From positions 1-20,978 of the IMG/VR virus record IMGVR_UViG_3300032278_000149: DNA of 20,978 bases, one strand, 5' to 3'. The position numbers and the translations under genes are program-made. The notes below the pieces were generated by a model. The model was given only the letters and a program-made list of their open reading frames with translations. It was not told the DNA's origin and ran no database searches. Positions within the stretch are counted from its first letter, which is position 1, and every line of letters starts with the position of its first letter. Positions 5,617 through 12,808 of this stretch are shown piece by piece. The stretch comes from a virus.

Positions 5617-5618
5617 GG
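5590..5618. terminator. Hairpin between convergent operons
   Basis: CCTCACGT (5590-5597) and ACGTGAGG (5611-5618) form an 8-bp stem with a 13-nt loop, centred on the point where the rightward regulatory operon and the leftward late operon collide. It could slow or stop transcription in both directions. Neither side has a clear T-run. Confidence 0.4.
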
Positions 5619-6089
5619 TCGGACGGTTAGACTCGTCCCGGACCAATCCCCAGTCGTATTGTCGGTGACGTAGTGCAGGTTCCGCGATGCGTAGCACGTG
5701 TCAATTGTGCCGGGGTCGATTGGATTTTCCTCGGGATCGCTGCGCCACTCGACGGTAAACCGCGGCGAAATAAAGCCGCCAATGATTCTGTATTTCGCGC
5801 GCATGCACACAGTTTCATTGGCCGTCGAGAAAAAATCTAGCTGGATATCGTAAAGACCAAAATCGGACGACATAGACCACGTGCACGACCCAATCTGATC
5901 CATCGTCCGTTCACCGGCCCACCAATCCCCGAATAGTGATGATGGGAATGGCGTAGAGCCGGCACCGGATTGATGCAGATACGCTGGAGTATCTCCGTGT
6001 CGACACACATCGCATTGCAGACCAGAAGGGAACCCCCCCTGAACTTCGCCAGGTCAGTGGCACCCCGGATTATTTTTCTTGAACGGCAT
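5592..6089 (-). CDS. Cys-rich distal tail protein with in-frame UGA at codon 12
   Basis: From the ATG at 6089 the frame reads MPFKKNNPGCH, then TGA (6056-6054), then continues without a stop for 153 codons: LQCDVCRHGDTPAYL, GSTPFPSSLFGDWW, CTWSMSSDFGLYDIQLDFF, VCMRAKYRIIGG, and onward. Without read-through, translation would have to begin near the GTG at 6008, which has no ribosome site and would lose the first Cys motif. The MPF..NNPGC start resembles N-termini of Cys-rich tail proteins I associate with planctomycete phages. TGA is the normal stop of many genes here, so general recoding is excluded. Options are selenocysteine, a point mutation, a sequencing error or a downstream start. Confidence 0.55.
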
Positions 6090-6097
6090 ATCAAATA

Positions 6098-6460
6098 TCA
6101 GGTGGTGCAGCTCTCGACATCAACCCACAACGTGCCGCGCGTGTCTTGTTTGGCCTGGATCCACGTCTGCGAATTTATGGCATGTGTCGTCATATTTTTG
6201 ACAGTAACTGGGCTAGTGCTACCCGGCGTGAGCAGATTTGCCGTGGTGCAGTAGTGTATCAGCATACTGCCCGTCCCAGCTGTATCAGTGCTTCTGGCTG
6301 TGATAGATCCTGAGGTTTTACCGACATATACCAGAGCCGGCGTATCGTGCTGACGGCCTGCATCCTGTGATTTGTGCGCACGCTCTTCGCGCAGTACCCG
6401 CCGCGCAATTTCCCGCAGCTCCGCAATCGCCAGCGCGCTGAAAGTGTGTAGTGTGGGCAT
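6098..6460 (-). CDS. Putative tail protein
   Basis: A 120-residue protein from the ATG at 6460, which shares one base with the upstream stop (TGATG); a longer start would overlap the upstream gene further. A helical charged N-terminus (FSALAIAELREIARRVLREER) is followed by a beta-rich part (VYVGKTSGSITARS, PVTVKNMT, SQTWIQAKQDTRGTLWVDVESC). The last motif, a Gly/Trp strand ending in the Cys of V-E-S-C, is typical of small minor tail proteins in this kind of phage. Position between the distal tail protein and the Cys-rich protein supports a virion role. Confidence 0.5.
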   Translation of the reverse strand: MPTLHTFSALAIAELREIARRVLREERAHKSQDAGRQHDTPALVYVGKTSGSITARSTDTAGTGSMLIHYCTTANLLTPGSTSPVTVKNMTTHAINSQTWIQAKQDTRGTLWVDVESCTT

Positions 6461-7368
6461 CAGGTGCTCGGTGCGCCGAGGGTCGCCGGCAGGCCAAGTG
6501 TTGCGTAATCCTTTTCGCGGTAGCAACGGAACGCGCCGTAAACTTCAGAATCGGTGTCGATTTCGGCCTGCGTTAATTTCGAGCCATCCGAATTCAACGG
6601 CCAGGGGACGGCGACCGGCGCGCCGTACTTATCGAGGATTCTCGCGCGGTCACCGGTGCCGCCCTCGAGTTCATAAAATCCGGCGTGCAATGGCTTGATA
6701 TCCCAGTTTTCAAAATCCACCAAAAAGTGAAAGTCGACGCGATAGAACGCCACAGAACCGAAAAAAAACTGATCCCATTCAATTGACTGGACTTTTATTT
6801 TTCTCGAACCGAATCCCCACCAGGCATCGTCGTTCACTGAATTCACAAACGTGGCCCAATCAGGCATGTCGGCCTCGGCATAATTTTTCGACGCGATGAT
6901 CGACAGTTTGGAGTCATCCATTGTGATCGGCGGATCTATAAACGCGTCGCCAGCGGTGTTTTTTATCTGAGTACCGTCTTTATCGTGTGTAACTGATCGC
7001 AGAAATTGAACGAATGACCCGCGCCACTTAGTCGGTTGAAGAAGTGGGTCATCCACGATGGTAGGATCTATTGAGCTGTACTGACCCGGAGTGGGCGTCT
7101 TAAACCCACACGTAACCACCCAGCGGTTGTAGGAGTCTCGAGCCTTGACCAGCTTCACTTTCTTAGTCAGCAACACTGCGTTGTCGTCTGAGTCGTTGCC
7201 GTGCGAAAACGTCGACAGCCTAGACGGCACACCGGACGCTAGGCGCGCTGTAATCGCGCTATCTGCAACGTCGTCGGTATCGACCTCGTAAACCAACGTG
7301 TAGTTGCGTTCGGCCATTTCACCGATGGTGTGATCGATCGATATTAAACGTGTGGCGGTTACAGTCAA
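6460..7368 (-). CDS. Putative distal tail/baseplate protein
   Basis: A 302-residue protein encoded directly after the tape measure. The start is a TTG that overlaps the tape measure stop (TTGA), so it probably relies on coupling. The sequence is rich in beta strands and aromatic residues (NYTLVYEV, WVVTCGFKTPTPG, WWGFGSRKIKVQSIEWDQFFF, YRVDFHFLVDFENWDIKP), as expected of a tail-tip or distal tail protein. No named family is recognised; gene order is the main evidence. Confidence 0.55.
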   Translation of the reverse strand: MTVTATRLISIDHTIGEMAERNYTLVYEVDTDDVADSAITARLASGVPSRLSTFSHGNDSDDNAVLLTKKVKLVKARDSYNRWVVTCGFKTPTPGQYSSIDPTIVDDPLLQPTKWRGSFVQFLRSVTHDKDGTQIKNTAGDAFIDPPITMDDSKLSIIASKNYAEADMPDWATFVNSVNDDAWWGFGSRKIKVQSIEWDQFFFGSVAFYRVDFHFLVDFENWDIKPLHAGFYELEGGTGDRARILDKYGAPVAVPWPLNSDGSKLTQAEIDTDSEVYGAFRCYREKDYATLGLPATLGAPST

Positions 7369-8705
7369 AATGCTAGCCTATCGATAGCCGCAATCGCGAA
7401 ATCGGCGTCAATTTTCGCCTCGATGCTCCGAAGATAATCGGCGCTCTCACGTTCCAATCGCAGTTTCTCGCGCTCGGATGATCCGTGCTTTAACTTGCCG
7501 AGAATCTTTATTGCCTCGGCGGAACCTCGCATCATTGCGCCCGCGCCTGTGGGTCCGGTTACGGCCGCCGCCTTAAATGGTTCGGGATCGTCGGTTTCTA
7601 TCATCCGGCGCACGTCAGGAAAAAACTCATCGAAGCTCATCGTACGCTCGAGGCCGTCCTTGAATGCTTCGGCGAACGTCAGGCCGGCCGTTGCAACAGG
7701 ATCTACCTCACCGCCCAGCGCTGCTACGGTAGACACAGCGCCGGCCTTGCCGACCGGCGCTGTGGCGCGAGGCGAGTTGCCGGTGGCCATTGTGGCTTGA
7801 TCGCGTTTTATGGCAACGCGGAGGTTGTCAACCATAGCCTCCGAAAACGTGTCTGCGCGCCCAACGACTTTATTCATTGCGATTGATAGCTGGAAATAAC
7901 TTATTAGCGCACCATTGATAGCCGACCGAACGGCGAGAAACGCATCCCGAATGCCGTTGATGATCACGCGAGCGCCACCCATCTCGGCAAGCGCTGTACT
8001 GAAATCGTCAAGAGCAGGCGCAATTCCCACCGCAAACTCGCGCGTCAGCCCGGTGGTGGTGGCCCGGAATCGTGCCATGGCGTCGTTAGCTGCTTCAATC
8101 GCTGGGACGTCGGATTGTCGTACGGTGTTGCCAAACTTGTCACTTTCTTCCGCCATGGCCTCCAACCCAGACCTACCTAAATCCAGCGTATTCACCAGGT
8201 CGAGATTCGACCTACTGAATATGTTTGCTGCCACGCCAGTTTTTTCGGCCTGCGTCCCAAGCTGGCTGACACGGTCGGCAATTAACTTAAATTGATCAGC
8301 TGGGCTAAGAGTCAATAATTCCTTAATGGGCAGGTTGAGTTTTTTGAGCGCGGCCACCGCAGCTCCGCCGCCTCGTTCCGCCTCGCCGAGTCGTTTACTC
8401 ATCACGTCGAGCGCGCCCGCAAGGTTGCTCGCGCCGGTCAAGTCCGCAGCGAATTGCAACCGACTTATTTCGTCGGTCGTTTCGCCTATCCGAGCAGATA
8501 GTTTCGCTATGTCATCCAGTGCCGAAAATTGTTCCTTAATGGCCGAAATTCCCCGTGATATGCCAACCATCGACGTGATGGCAGCGCCGGCCTTAATCAC
8601 GGTTCCGCGGAACCTATCCGCGGCACCTCGGCTTTCTTTCATTCCGCGCATAAATGGGGCAGTTTTCGCGGTAATTAGCGTAGCTAGTTCGCCGATGACG
8701 GCCAT
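7365..8705 (-). CDS. Tail tape measure protein (short)
   Basis: A 446-residue, mainly helical protein placed after the two-frame chaperones, the standard position of the tape measure. The N-terminus (MAVIGELATLITAKTAPFMRGMKESRGAADRF) and following helices (KLSARIGETTDEISRLQFAADLTG) are typical of siphophage tape measures; there is an amphipathic central region (ISYFQLSIAMNKVVG). At about 0.15 nm per residue it predicts a tail near 65-70 nm, which is short for a siphophage. The ATG lies two bases after the stop of the fused chaperone frame. Confidence 0.85.
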   Translation of the reverse strand: MAVIGELATLITAKTAPFMRGMKESRGAADRFRGTVIKAGAAITSMVGISRGISAIKEQFSALDDIAKLSARIGETTDEISRLQFAADLTGASNLAGALDVMSKRLGEAERGGGAAVAALKKLNLPIKELLTLSPADQFKLIADRVSQLGTQAEKTGVAANIFSRSNLDLVNTLDLGRSGLEAMAEESDKFGNTVRQSDVPAIEAANDAMARFRATTTGLTREFAVGIAPALDDFSTALAEMGGARVIINGIRDAFLAVRSAINGALISYFQLSIAMNKVVGRADTFSEAMVDNLRVAIKRDQATMATGNSPRATAPVGKAGAVSTVAALGGEVDPVATAGLTFAEAFKDGLERTMSFDEFFPDVRRMIETDDPEPFKAAAVTGPTGAGAMMRGSAEAIKILGKLKHGSSEREKLRLERESADYLRSIEAKIDADFAIAAIDRLAF

Positions 8706-8707
8706 AT

Positions 8708-9315
8708 TTATCGATTCCTAATCAGGAAGTCGTCCGGCGAATACGCTTTTGAATCTGCTTCGCGATGCAGGTTAGCGAGCACAGCGCATATCATAGATGT
8801 TTGGCGCTGTGGGTCAGGCAACAGGCCCTCTGAATAGGCGGCTTGCAGTAGCGTAACGTCTTCACTGGTGAACATCCTTTTCACGCGTCTGGGTGGGATC
8901 CCATAAGCCAGGGAGACTAAGAACCAGAATCGCTCTCGGCCTCCGTTGGCAAGTTTTTTGCGATGTCATCCATCTGCTCTGGCCGCATGCCATTGATTCT
9001 TTGCGCCACGCCGAACAATCTATCGAGCGCTGCCGAGGACTTTCGGCCCAGCGCACAAACCTCAGACTCGGACGGCGCGCAAAACACGCCGGCGGAATCG
9101 CACAGGCACACACCAACAAAACAACGGCGCATGCCGATGAGGCTCTTACCGGCGGTAAATTTTTCGTCAAACGCATCGCGTTGGTCGCCTGTAATAGTCC
9201 GTAGATATACGGTGCCTCCCCACTGGGGAACGTCTACTGATTCTATTTTGATATCATCCGCGGCAAGAATATCATCCAGGTTGAGTGCCGGACCATTCTC
9301 TCTGTTCGTCGTCAT
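8708..9315 (-). CDS. Fused tail assembly chaperone (G-T type) made by -1 frameshift
   Basis: If ribosomes slip at 8959-8953, the chaperone's first 121 residues are joined to 81 residues of the -1 frame, giving about 202 residues in total. The -1 frame is open from the slip site to TAA at 8710-8708 and encodes FWFLVSLAYGIPPRRVKRM, SEDVTLLQAAYSEG and ICAVLANLHREADSKAYSPDDF. These match the conserved C-terminal T-domain (DUF4035-like) of siphophage chaperones, with the W-x-L-A-x-x-L-G-x-P and A-N-x-H-R patterns. Independent translation from the ATG at 8875 is less likely because its AAAAGG has no spacing. The unfused form is listed separately. Confidence 0.75.
8917..9315 (-). CDS. Tail assembly chaperone, unshifted form (G-like)
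   Basis: A 132-residue protein from the ATG at 9315; longer in-frame starts overlap the preceding gene more heavily. The segment SVDVPQWGGTVYLRTITGDQRDAFDEKF is the characteristic opening of phage tail assembly chaperones, which coat the tape measure during tail assembly and are absent from the mature virion. The C-terminal part is helical and the gene ends just after a slippery heptamer, in the style of lambda gpG/gpGT. It lies between the tail tube and tape measure genes, as expected. Confidence 0.8.
   Translation of the reverse strand: MTTNRENGPALNLDDILAADDIKIESVDVPQWGGTVYLRTITGDQRDAFDEKFTAGKSLIGMRRCFVGVCLCDSAGVFCAPSESEVCALGRKSSAALDRLFGVAQRINGMRPEQMDDIAKNLPTEAESDSGS
8953..8959 (-). other. 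-1 programmed frameshift site A AAA AAC
   Basis: On the minus strand the heptamer A AAA AAC sits in the right register of the chaperone frame (GCA AAA AAC). Both slipped tRNAs can re-pair in the -1 frame. Downstream, GCCA and GGAG (8950-8947, 8944-8941) can pair with CTCC and TGGC (8915-8912, 8910-8907), forming a stem whose loop holds the zero-frame stop. Confidence 0.75.
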
Positions 9316-9544
9316 TTTTCGGCCAATACGGGAATGTTTGTTGAGACTGATTAGCGCCGCCAAGAGTAGCGATAACGTATGCAATTGCATCCGTTTTCTC
9401 GGACGGTGTCAACTTACATTGCTCATCAACAAGAAAGCTGATCGGCTGATCATTCCTGATGCCACAATAGCCGACTCGCCGGCCGTGGTGATTGATGTTT
9501 TGCTGATCGGCCCAATGGGGTGTAATCGTGAAACCACCGCTCAT
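9272..9544 (-). CDS. Small protein between tail tube and chaperone
   Basis: A 90-residue protein whose ATG overlaps the tail tube stop as ATGA, a strong sign of real translation. The sequence includes HHGRRVGYCGIRNDQPISFLV and a helical segment (PSEKTDAIAYVIATLGG). It overlaps the chaperone start by 44 bases. I do not recognise the family. Location suggests a minor tail or assembly factor. Confidence 0.5.
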   Translation of the reverse strand: MSGGFTITPHWADQQNINHHGRRVGYCGIRNDQPISFLVDEQCKLTPSEKTDAIAYVIATLGGANQSQQTFPYWPKNDDEQREWSGTQPG

Positions 9545-9945
9545 GTCGTCGCATCCGTGCGCGAAATCGGGCCACTACGTTTTAAAGTCATCGTAGACTG
9601 CATCACCGAATCTATCTCCAGCGGTGGGCCGTCCCAGGTTTCAACAAACGCGCTGGTTGCGGCTGTAGCGCCGTTGTTTTTTCCTGTTGGAACAGGATAC
9701 GTAACGGTAACTGTTTCGGCAGGCCCCTCGGGAGGCTGTGTGTCGGGGTCGTAGTAAAAATCTACTTGTAATCCTCCTGGATCCTTGAAGTCAGCCGGCG
9801 CAAAAACTTTGTAGCCGCCGGTGGTGCCGTGGTGAGTTTGATCCAAGACCGCGCGCGTTAAACCCACCTCCTGAATCCGTATAGCGGCAATCGTCGTTGC
9901 AGAAGTACCGAACGTAATAGATGCGCCTGCGCCGTCATCGGCCAT
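9541..9945 (-). CDS. Major tail tube protein
   Basis: A 134-residue beta-rich protein: SITFGTSATTIAAIRIQEVGLTR, DQTHHGTTGGYKVFAPADFKDPGGLQVDFYYD, then AETVTVTYPVP and MTLKRSGPI. The D-x-T-H-x-x-T-x-G and P-A-D-x-x-D-x-G-x-L-x-x-x-x-x-Y-D pattern is characteristic of siphophage tail tube subunits. It sits between the tail terminator and the chaperones, the conserved position. The start is ATG at 9945, one base after the upstream stop. Confidence 0.85.
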   Translation of the reverse strand: MADDGAGASITFGTSATTIAAIRIQEVGLTRAVLDQTHHGTTGGYKVFAPADFKDPGGLQVDFYYDPDTQPPEGPAETVTVTYPVPTGKNNGATAATSAFVETWDGPPLEIDSVMQSTMTLKRSGPISRTDATT

Positions 9946-9946
9946 A

Positions 9947-10357
9947 TTAGGACTCCGTGTGATAGGTGACCACGTCCACCGAACGGACGTGGTTGAAACG
10001 TTGGGAACCGTTTACGGGAGGCTCGGATAGGTCGCGCATCCCCGTGACCATTGCGCTGCGTGTAGTTTCTAGGCCCCACGCTCCGGTGTAATGGTCCGTT
10101 GCGATTCGGACGGCATCACCCACTTCATAAGCGCTGGCGTGGTTGTCTCCGTGGCAGTCTATTTGGATCATCGAGCGTGTTAATCCACTCCGCGCCGTTA
10201 GGTGGTGAGCTGGGTTTGCGTCTATTAGGTTGAGCGCAATTGCAGGATACTCGGGATCCTGCGGCAATTGGCCGTAATATATGCGCGTGCCTGTCAGGCT
10301 GGTAACACTCGTAGTTGCTGCCAGAAAGGTTCTCAGGCCCTTTATTATGTCGGCCAT
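9947..10357 (-). CDS. Tail terminator/completion protein (DUF3168-like)
   Basis: A 136-residue protein with IIKGLRTFLAATTSVTSLTGTRIYYGQLPQDPEYPAIALNLI at the N-terminus, the typical opening of the DUF3168 tail-completion family. It also has a central RSMIQIDCHGDN strand, and helix AYEVGDAVRIATDHY. These proteins cap the tail and join it to the head. The ATG shares one base with the upstream stop (TGATG). Length and order fit well. Confidence 0.8.
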   Translation of the reverse strand: MADIIKGLRTFLAATTSVTSLTGTRIYYGQLPQDPEYPAIALNLIDANPAHHLTARSGLTRSMIQIDCHGDNHASAYEVGDAVRIATDHYTGAWGLETTRSAMVTGMRDLSEPPVNGSQRFNHVRSVDVVTYHTES

Positions 10358-10815
10358 CAGCGCGTTAAACCTGCGATGGCCTGTTTTAGTTTCGCGGATT
10401 GCGCGGCAAGTACTTTTGATCGTGCGCTACGCTGCGCGCTGCGCTGATATGGTATCGGCCTGGCCCTATGACCCGTATCGCGGCCGTGCCTGGTGACTAT
10501 CCTATGACCAAACTCTACCAGGTGGCCATGCGCACCCTCTGGCCATCTCGGACCCACTACACTCCCGATAATACCCCTATGCGGCAAACTCCACGGCCGC
10601 TGGCCAACACTACGTTTGAGGCTAGTTTTTTTGCCGGCGGAGTTGTGGCGCTGTCGGCCTGGCCTGAGCATGCGCCCGATGTTTTGCCGTACCTCTTTAA
10701 TCATGGCACTACCACCAGCGCGGACGCCTTTTCGTATCGCCCCGCGCTGGAGTTTATCGGTGAGGCCGGCGAAAAACCTGTCCAGTTCGCGATCCCCTGT
10801 CATGCGCGCGGTCAT
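10357..10815 (-). CDS. HK97 gp10-like head-tail joining protein
   Basis: A 152-residue basic protein from the ATG at 10815, which overlaps the previous stop (ATGA) and has TTGGAG five bases upstream. Features are RELDRFFAGLTDKLQRGAIRKGVRAGGSAMIKEVR, VGPRWPEGAHGHLVEFGHR and ARPIPYQRSAQRS. The H-L-V-E-F-G-H and A-R-P motif near the C-terminus is the signature of the HK97 gp10 family, which works at the head-tail interface. An upstream ATG at 10836 would overlap further and is not preferred. Confidence 0.8.
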   Translation of the reverse strand: MTARMTGDRELDRFFAGLTDKLQRGAIRKGVRAGGSAMIKEVRQNIGRMLRPGRQRHNSAGKKTSLKRSVGQRPWSLPHRGIIGSVVGPRWPEGAHGHLVEFGHRIVTRHGRDTGHRARPIPYQRSAQRSARSKVLAAQSAKLKQAIAGLTR

Positions 10816-11162
10816 GTGGACTCCAATAGCGTGCACCTCGCCTCGAGCCAGATACGATTCCCCACCGGGTCACCTAAGCTGACTATTTCCAGAACGTTAT
10901 CCAGGCCGGCTGACGTTGAAAATCGAATCCTCATAGTACTGTCGATATCATCACGGTAGTGCATTCGGACAACTTCGGACCCTAGGGCGATGACCTTATC
11001 GGATCCGGCTGATTCTGATCCACCGGTAAACAATCGAGAGCAACCCACGTCCGTTGCCAGGTCGGACCACGTCGGCTTTGTTTCACCGTCCGCCGGAGTA
11101 GCCGGCTTGCGGATAGTTGCCAGGTGGCTCAGCACCGGTATTTTGGATCCGCCACGCCTCAT
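10812..11162 (-). CDS. Head closure/head-tail adaptor protein
   Basis: A protein of about 116 residues from the ATG at 11162, overlapping the previous stop as ATGA and preceded by GGGGCG nine bases away. Earlier in-frame starts (11177, 11249) lie inside the upstream gene. It shows the small beta-barrel pattern of SPP1 gp16/HK97-type stoppers: LSHLATIRKP near the start, DKVIALGSEVVRMHYRDDID in the middle and NVLEIVSLGDPVGNRIWLEA at the end. Its place between connector and gp10-like genes supports this. Confidence 0.7.
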   Translation of the reverse strand: MRRGGSKIPVLSHLATIRKPATPADGETKPTWSDLATDVGCSRLFTGGSESAGSDKVIALGSEVVRMHYRDDIDSTMRIRFSTSAGLDNVLEIVSLGDPVGNRIWLEARCTLLEST

Positions 11163-11734
11163 TGATAATCGCCCCATCTGAGACTGTGTATTAGCGAATT
11201 GTAGTTCTCGCGATTGGCAGGCCCATCGATAGATCGATGGTTGAACCAATCTGACACGAGTAATCTGACAGCCTGTTTTGCCTGATCTGGGACGCTAGCT
11301 GCGGCCGTGGTGTAGCCGGCCTGATACGTCACCGCAACAGCATTTTGGGTGGGCTGTGTGTCTGGCCAATCAGAATCATAAGTCGTCCACACAACACCCG
11401 GTGTGCGGTTTTTGTCAACCTCGTAATTTGTGCTGGACCACGTAACTGAGTTGCCGGTGCTTGCCGTATAGACGATAGAGTCCACCACTGAAAGAGGCGG
11501 TCGTGGAAGCTCCATATACTCCCTGGACCGCGGAAAAGAATCAGCCTTGTAGACCCACGTTTGCACCAAAAACGCGCGCCGTGTGTCCTTCTCGACTTGA
11601 CTCCGCGCGGCCTGTACTAGGCCCGCAACTAGCGTTGTGTGGCCCGTAGATGCGGCCAGGTAGGTCAGCATGTCGGGTGTGCTGACAAACTCGGCGCTAT
11701 TCACGGATCTGACTAGGCTATCGGCCAACGGCAC
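11159..11734 (-). CDS. Head-tail connector (gp6/phiE125 gp8-like)
   Basis: A 191-residue protein. It starts with a helical part (TPDMLTYLAASTGHTTLVAGLVQAARSQVEKDTRRAFLVQTW), then LPRPPLSVVDSIVYT and VDKNRTPGVVW, and ends in helices (PDQAKQAVRLLVSDWFNHR). This is the pattern of the gp6-type adaptor that forms a ring beneath the portal; the P-x-x-P-L-x-x-V-x-S-I-x-Y and L-L-x-x-x-W-x-x-x-R motifs are visible. It overlaps the upstream small gene by 17 bases. Confidence 0.8.
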   Translation of the reverse strand: MPLADSLVRSVNSAEFVSTPDMLTYLAASTGHTTLVAGLVQAARSQVEKDTRRAFLVQTWVYKADSFPRSREYMELPRPPLSVVDSIVYTASTGNSVTWSSTNYEVDKNRTPGVVWTTYDSDWPDTQPTQNAVAVTYQAGYTTAAASVPDQAKQAVRLLVSDWFNHRSIDGPANRENYNSLIHSLRWGDYQ

Positions 11735-11918
11735 GTTTGCGCCCCTTAGGTTTTCGCTTTGTCATTGGCGGGTCTATGGTCGCTGTCTCCGCTAGTCTCT
11801 CTGCCACACCCAACGTTAAGAGGATAGATGCTAGGTGCGGGGCAAGCCGTACTTCCTGTCCACGTTGCAGATAAGATCCACGCCAATACCAGGCGCGTAG
11901 CATTTTTATGTCAACCAT
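11718..11918 (-). CDS. Small head-module protein
   Basis: A 66-residue basic protein: KMLRAWYWRGSYLQRGQEVRLAP, then ILLTLGVAERL, and a Lys/Arg-rich tail (TKRKPKGRKRAVGR). Short proteins with this order, a strand pair with G-x-x-V-x-L-P and an I-x-x-G-x-A-E helix, are common directly upstream of connector genes in HK97-type phages, with no assigned function. The basic tail could touch DNA or RNA. Confidence 0.55.
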   Translation of the reverse strand: MVDIKMLRAWYWRGSYLQRGQEVRLAPHLASILLTLGVAERLAETATIDPPMTKRKPKGRKRAVGR

Positions 11919-11926
11919 ATTCCCAA

Positions 11927-12793
11927 CTAAATAAATTGGCGCTGGTATCGTATTTCTTCGAGCGCACCGGTGTACAACTTCACCTGCTCATCATGCGTTC
12001 GGCTCTGCAAGTCGTAATCCTTCCCGACCTCCACGAGTTGGCCGAGTCTATTTTCAAGTAACGTCTTTATTTCGGGTGCCTGGCCGTTGAGTTGTTTTGC
12101 CACTGCCGATAGTTCGCCATGTGCGGCCGCGCTGCCGACGACCTGTTTTTTTGCGTAGTTAAGTTCATCTAAACTGCGATGCAATCGCGTTTCAATTTCA
12201 TTTTCGTGCGCTGCTAATTTCTGCTCCCACGGCCCGGCATCCTCAATGCCATAGATGCGTTGCGTCTTAAGTAGGTCGCATTGGTGCGGCACATGAACCG
12301 TGATGCCCCGACCAGCTGCGTAGCCTAGCAGCGCCTCACAGGATGGCCGTTGTGTTGAATATTCTGACGTCTGGCACATATCAACACCCCAGATGCCGAT
12401 AGCGTCTGCGCCCTCAAATAATGCATGGCCCAGCATCAAAGATACCGAGTTATTGAAGTACCTGAATGGGTCGGCCCAGCCGGCCGAACATGCCGAGAGA
12501 ACGCCATCAAGTGGATACACGTGCGCGTGGTGACATTGCGCAGATGGTTCGCGGAGCCACAGCTTATCCCCCTGCGCCGCGCACCATTCCTCGTATCCTG
12601 GGTTCTCACACGCCTGGTGCGTTAGGTGGTGTAATTCGTACCACCGGTCCCACCTGGGAAGATCGCAGAAGCGCGGCCCAGTCTGCGGGCTACACGTCCA
12701 CACCTCCCAGGATGGGTCGGCGAAAGGTGCGTGATAACGGCTAGTCGGTGACCTAGCCACTATTGCTACCCTACGACCGGAGGTTAACACGGC
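11927..12793 (-). CDS. Rossmann-like phage protein with C-terminal coiled coil; possible glycosyltransferase-type (DUF115/GT42-like)
   Basis: A protein of about 288 residues. The GTG at 12793 is preferred since GGGAG lies five bases before it; the ATG at 12805 has no ribosome site. The N-terminal domain reads RRVAIVARSPTSR and WEVWTCSPQTG (a Rossmann-type start), then RWDRWYELH, the stretch YFNNSVSLMLGHALFEG (112-128), IGIWGVDM (132-139), EYSTQRPSCE and GRGITVHVPHQCDLLK. The order small-residue helix, then I-x-x-x-G-x-D, recalls GT42 sialyltransferases and DUF115/Maf flagellin glycosyltransferases. Residues from about 185 onward are charged helices, probably a coiled coil. This phage family is known to me without a proven activity. 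It follows the capsid gene by a few bases. Confidence 0.55.
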   Translation of the reverse strand, partial: AVLTSGRRVAIVARSPTSRYHAPFADPSWEVWTCSPQTGPRFCDLPRWDRWYELHHLTHQACENPGYEEWCAAQGDKLWLREPSAQCHHAHVYPLDGVLSACSAGWADPFRYFNNSVSLMLGHALFEGADAIGIWGVDMCQTSEYSTQRPSCEALLGYAAGRGITVHVPHQCDLLKTQRIYGIEDAGPWEQKLAAHENEIETRLHRSLDELNYAKKQVVGSAAAHGELSAVAKQLNGQAPEIKTLLENRLGQLVEVGKDYDLQSRTHDEQVKLYTGALEEIRYQRQFI

Positions 12794-12808
12794 ATCTCCC
12801 GGCATCAG

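Noticed and set aside
5592-6089. General recoding of TGA as Trp (alternative genetic code)
   Set aside because: Many well-supported genes here end with TGA in overlapping TGATG or ATGA junctions, so TGA is a normal stop; only one gene has an internal TGA.
7495-8721. Long plus-strand frames opposite the tape measure, capsid and portal genes
   Set aside because: They mirror the codon pattern of strongly supported minus-strand genes, lack ribosome sites and show no family motifs.
8862-9176. Third frame overlapping the chaperone gene
   Set aside because: It is the +1 frame, Cys/Arg-rich without family features, whereas the -1 frame matches the T-domain and follows a canonical slippery site.
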